Shown here piece after piece: positions 62,706-64,000 of a DNA stretch of 64,000 bases (its first letter is position 1; the number at the start of each line of letters is the position of its first letter). A program made the position numbers and the translations under genes. Location: the NCBI RefSeq assembly GCF_000802245.2, contig NZ_CP021080.1:1240001-1304000 (forward strand). Direction: 5' to 3'. The stretch is from Streptomyces pluripotens (GTDB lineage Bacteria; Actinomycetota; Actinomycetes; Streptomycetales; Streptomycetaceae). The notes under the pieces are model-generated. The model had not been told where the DNA came from. It did not search any database and saw only the letters and a program-made list of their open reading frames with translations.

Positions 62706-63865
62706 CGGGCGAGCACCTCCCTGGCGAGCTGGCGGTAGGCGGCGGCACCGACGGAGTTGGAGGCGTAGGTGGTGATCGGCTCACCGGCGACCGTGGTCTC
62801 CGGGAAGCGAACCGTGCGCCCGATGACCGTGTGGTAGACGTGGTCGTCGAACGCCTCGACGACACGCGCGAGCACCTCACGGCTGTGCACGGTGCGCGAG
62901 TCGTACATCGTGGCGAGGATGCCGTCCAGTTCCAGCTCGGGGTTGAGCCGCTCCTGGACCTTCTCGATGGTCTCGGTCAGCAGGGCCACACCGCGCAGGG
63001 CGAAGAACTCGCACTCCAGCGGCACGATGACCTTGTGCGCGGCAGTCAGCGCGTTCACGGTAAGCAGGCCGAGCGAGGGCTGGCAGTCGATCACGATGTA
63101 GTCGTAGTCGGGCATCAGCGGCTTCAGCGCCCGCTGCAGCGTCGACTCACGCGCGACCTCGGAGACCAACTGGACCTCGGCGGCCGACAGGTCGATGTTG
63201 CTGGGCAGCAGATCCATGTTGGGGACCGCCGTCTTCAGCAGGACCTCGTCCGCGGACATGCCCCGCTCCATAAGCAGGTTGTAGACGGTGAGGTCGAGCT
63301 CCATCGGATTGACACCGAGACCCACCGACAGCGCGCCCTGCGGGTCGAAGTCCACGAGCAGCACGCGCCGGCCGTACTCCGCGAGCGCGGCACCCAGATT
63401 GATGGTCGACGTCGTCTTGCCGACGCCCCCCTTCTGGTTGCACATCGCGATGATCTTCGCGGGTCCGTGGTCGGTCAGCGGGCCCGGGATCGGGAAGTAG
63501 GGCAGCGGACGTCCGGTCGGGCCGATGCGCTCGCGGCGCTGACGCGCTGCGTCGGGCGCAAGCGTGGCCGCGTACTCCGGGTCGGGCTCGTACTCGGCGT
63601 CGGGGTCGTAGAAGTGCCCGTCGGGCAGTTCGTCGTAGTCGGCGAAGTGGTTGTGGGGCGCGCCACTTCCGTCGCCGGCCATGGCGTTCACGTGATGGCC
63701 ATCCATGCTCTGGTGTGCTGTCCGGTCCGTCTGCGGACCGGAACTCTGGTGGGCTGCGAAGGTGCGCACAGCGACGGAGCCGACAGCCTCGAATCCCGCG
63801 GGGCCCTGGCCCCGTGCGGGCATTCCTGGTTGACCACCCCCGGGAGAAAATGTCGACTCATTCAC
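62690..63865 (-). CDS. ParA-family ATPase (second, non-ori copy)
   Basis: A 391-residue protein. A disordered N-terminal region of about 130 residues leads to the ParA/Soj domain: deviant Walker A CNQKGGVGKTTSTINLG, A' LLVDFDPQGALSVGLG, Walker B DYDYIVIDCQPSLGLL and AVPLECEFFALRG-type (VIVPLECEFFALRG). It lies beside scpA/scpB rather than parB/oriC, so it is probably the conserved ParA-like protein of the condensin cluster. GTG 63865 has AAGGAGGT 11 nt upstream. Confidence 0.9.
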   Translation of the reverse strand: MNESTFSPGGGQPGMPARGQGPAGFEAVGSVAVRTFAAHQSSGPQTDRTAHQSMDGHHVNAMAGDGSGAPHNHFADYDELPDGHFYDPDAEYEPDPEYAATLAPDAARQRRERIGPTGRPLPYFPIPGPLTDHGPAKIIAMCNQKGGVGKTTSTINLGAALAEYGRRVLLVDFDPQGALSVGLGVNPMELDLTVYNLLMERGMSADEVLLKTAVPNMDLLPSNIDLSAAEVQLVSEVARESTLQRALKPLMPDYDYIVIDCQPSLGLLTVNALTAAHKVIVPLECEFFALRGVALLTETIEKVQERLNPELELDGILATMYDSRTVHSREVLARVVEAFDDHVYHTVIGRTVRFPETTVAGEPITTYASNSVGAAAYRQLAREVLARCHAE

Positions 63866-64000
63866 AAGTCGTCTTACCTCCTTGGTGACCAGGGAACTTC
63901 TAGACAAGGTCAGCGTGGCACCATGCCGACGGTTGGCGACTCTATGGCGTGTCGGCGGTCCGCAGCAACACAATCCGCCGGACCCGGCAGGATGTGTCGG

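Overview
The window is chromosomal DNA of a Streptomyces or very close relative. It has very high GC with codon third positions almost all G or C, many GTG and TTG starts, tightly overlapping (ATGA/GTGA) operons, streptogrisin-type proteases, a second SepF-like protein, and a gene order (lipase, imuB-dnaE2, sepF-like, der-plsC-cmk-tyrA-aroH, rluB-scpB-scpA-parA) that I recall from the S. coelicolor SCO17xx region. No RNA gene and no CRISPR array was seen.

Layout. 1-8.4 kb: an ECF sigma/anti-sigma pair facing a secreted DUF4331 protein, a TPR membrane protein and a His-rich NicO metal transporter, then a Ser/Thr kinase and a secreted SGNH lipase. 8.8-17.5 kb: an exopolysaccharide locus (two GT2 glycosyltransferases, a polysaccharide deacetylase, a 1276-residue protein joining a Wzx-like flippase to a second multi-spanning membrane module, and a GH39 glycosidase). 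Two perfect hairpins lie in its leader. 17.6-23.8 kb: housekeeping and accessory genes, a decayed acetyltransferase, a putatively sortase-anchored LPMO and a secreted lipase.

23.98-36.5 kb is the most unusual part. An element of about 8.05 kb sits inside the error-prone polymerase gene dnaE2 between two copies of the 6-bp sequence TTGACT. It starts with two overlapping tyrosine-recombinase genes that recall the Tn554 organisation. It carries a TetX-like flavin monooxygenase, a Clp-N-only protein and a divergent HTH protein. It ends with its own 3' end of dnaE2 plus its own imuB, which read in frame from the host's dnaE2 5' part. The host's original dnaE2 3' end and imuB are left stranded on the far side. 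So the insertion apparently swaps the C-terminus of the mutasome polymerase and its partner ImuB rather than destroying the gene.

36.6-51.2 kb: an ABC-2-like membrane protein, two streptogrisin-type proteases separated by a 34-bp tandem repeat, a DUF5685 protein with an extreme cysteine-rich tail, sflA (SepF-like), an acyl-CoA dehydrogenase with a TetR-like operator upstream, an MFS exporter, a PIG-V-like mannosyltransferase, a PAP2 phosphatase, an I78 inhibitor and an Rpf/LysM wall hydrolase. A 29-bp perfect inverted repeat closes this part. 51.2-63.9 kb: the der-plsC-cmk and tyrA-aroH genes, a NUDIX (NrtR-like)/ADP-ribosylglycohydrolase/nucleotidyltransferase cluster with a candidate operator, and the rluB-scpB-scpA-RHH-parA segregation cluster.
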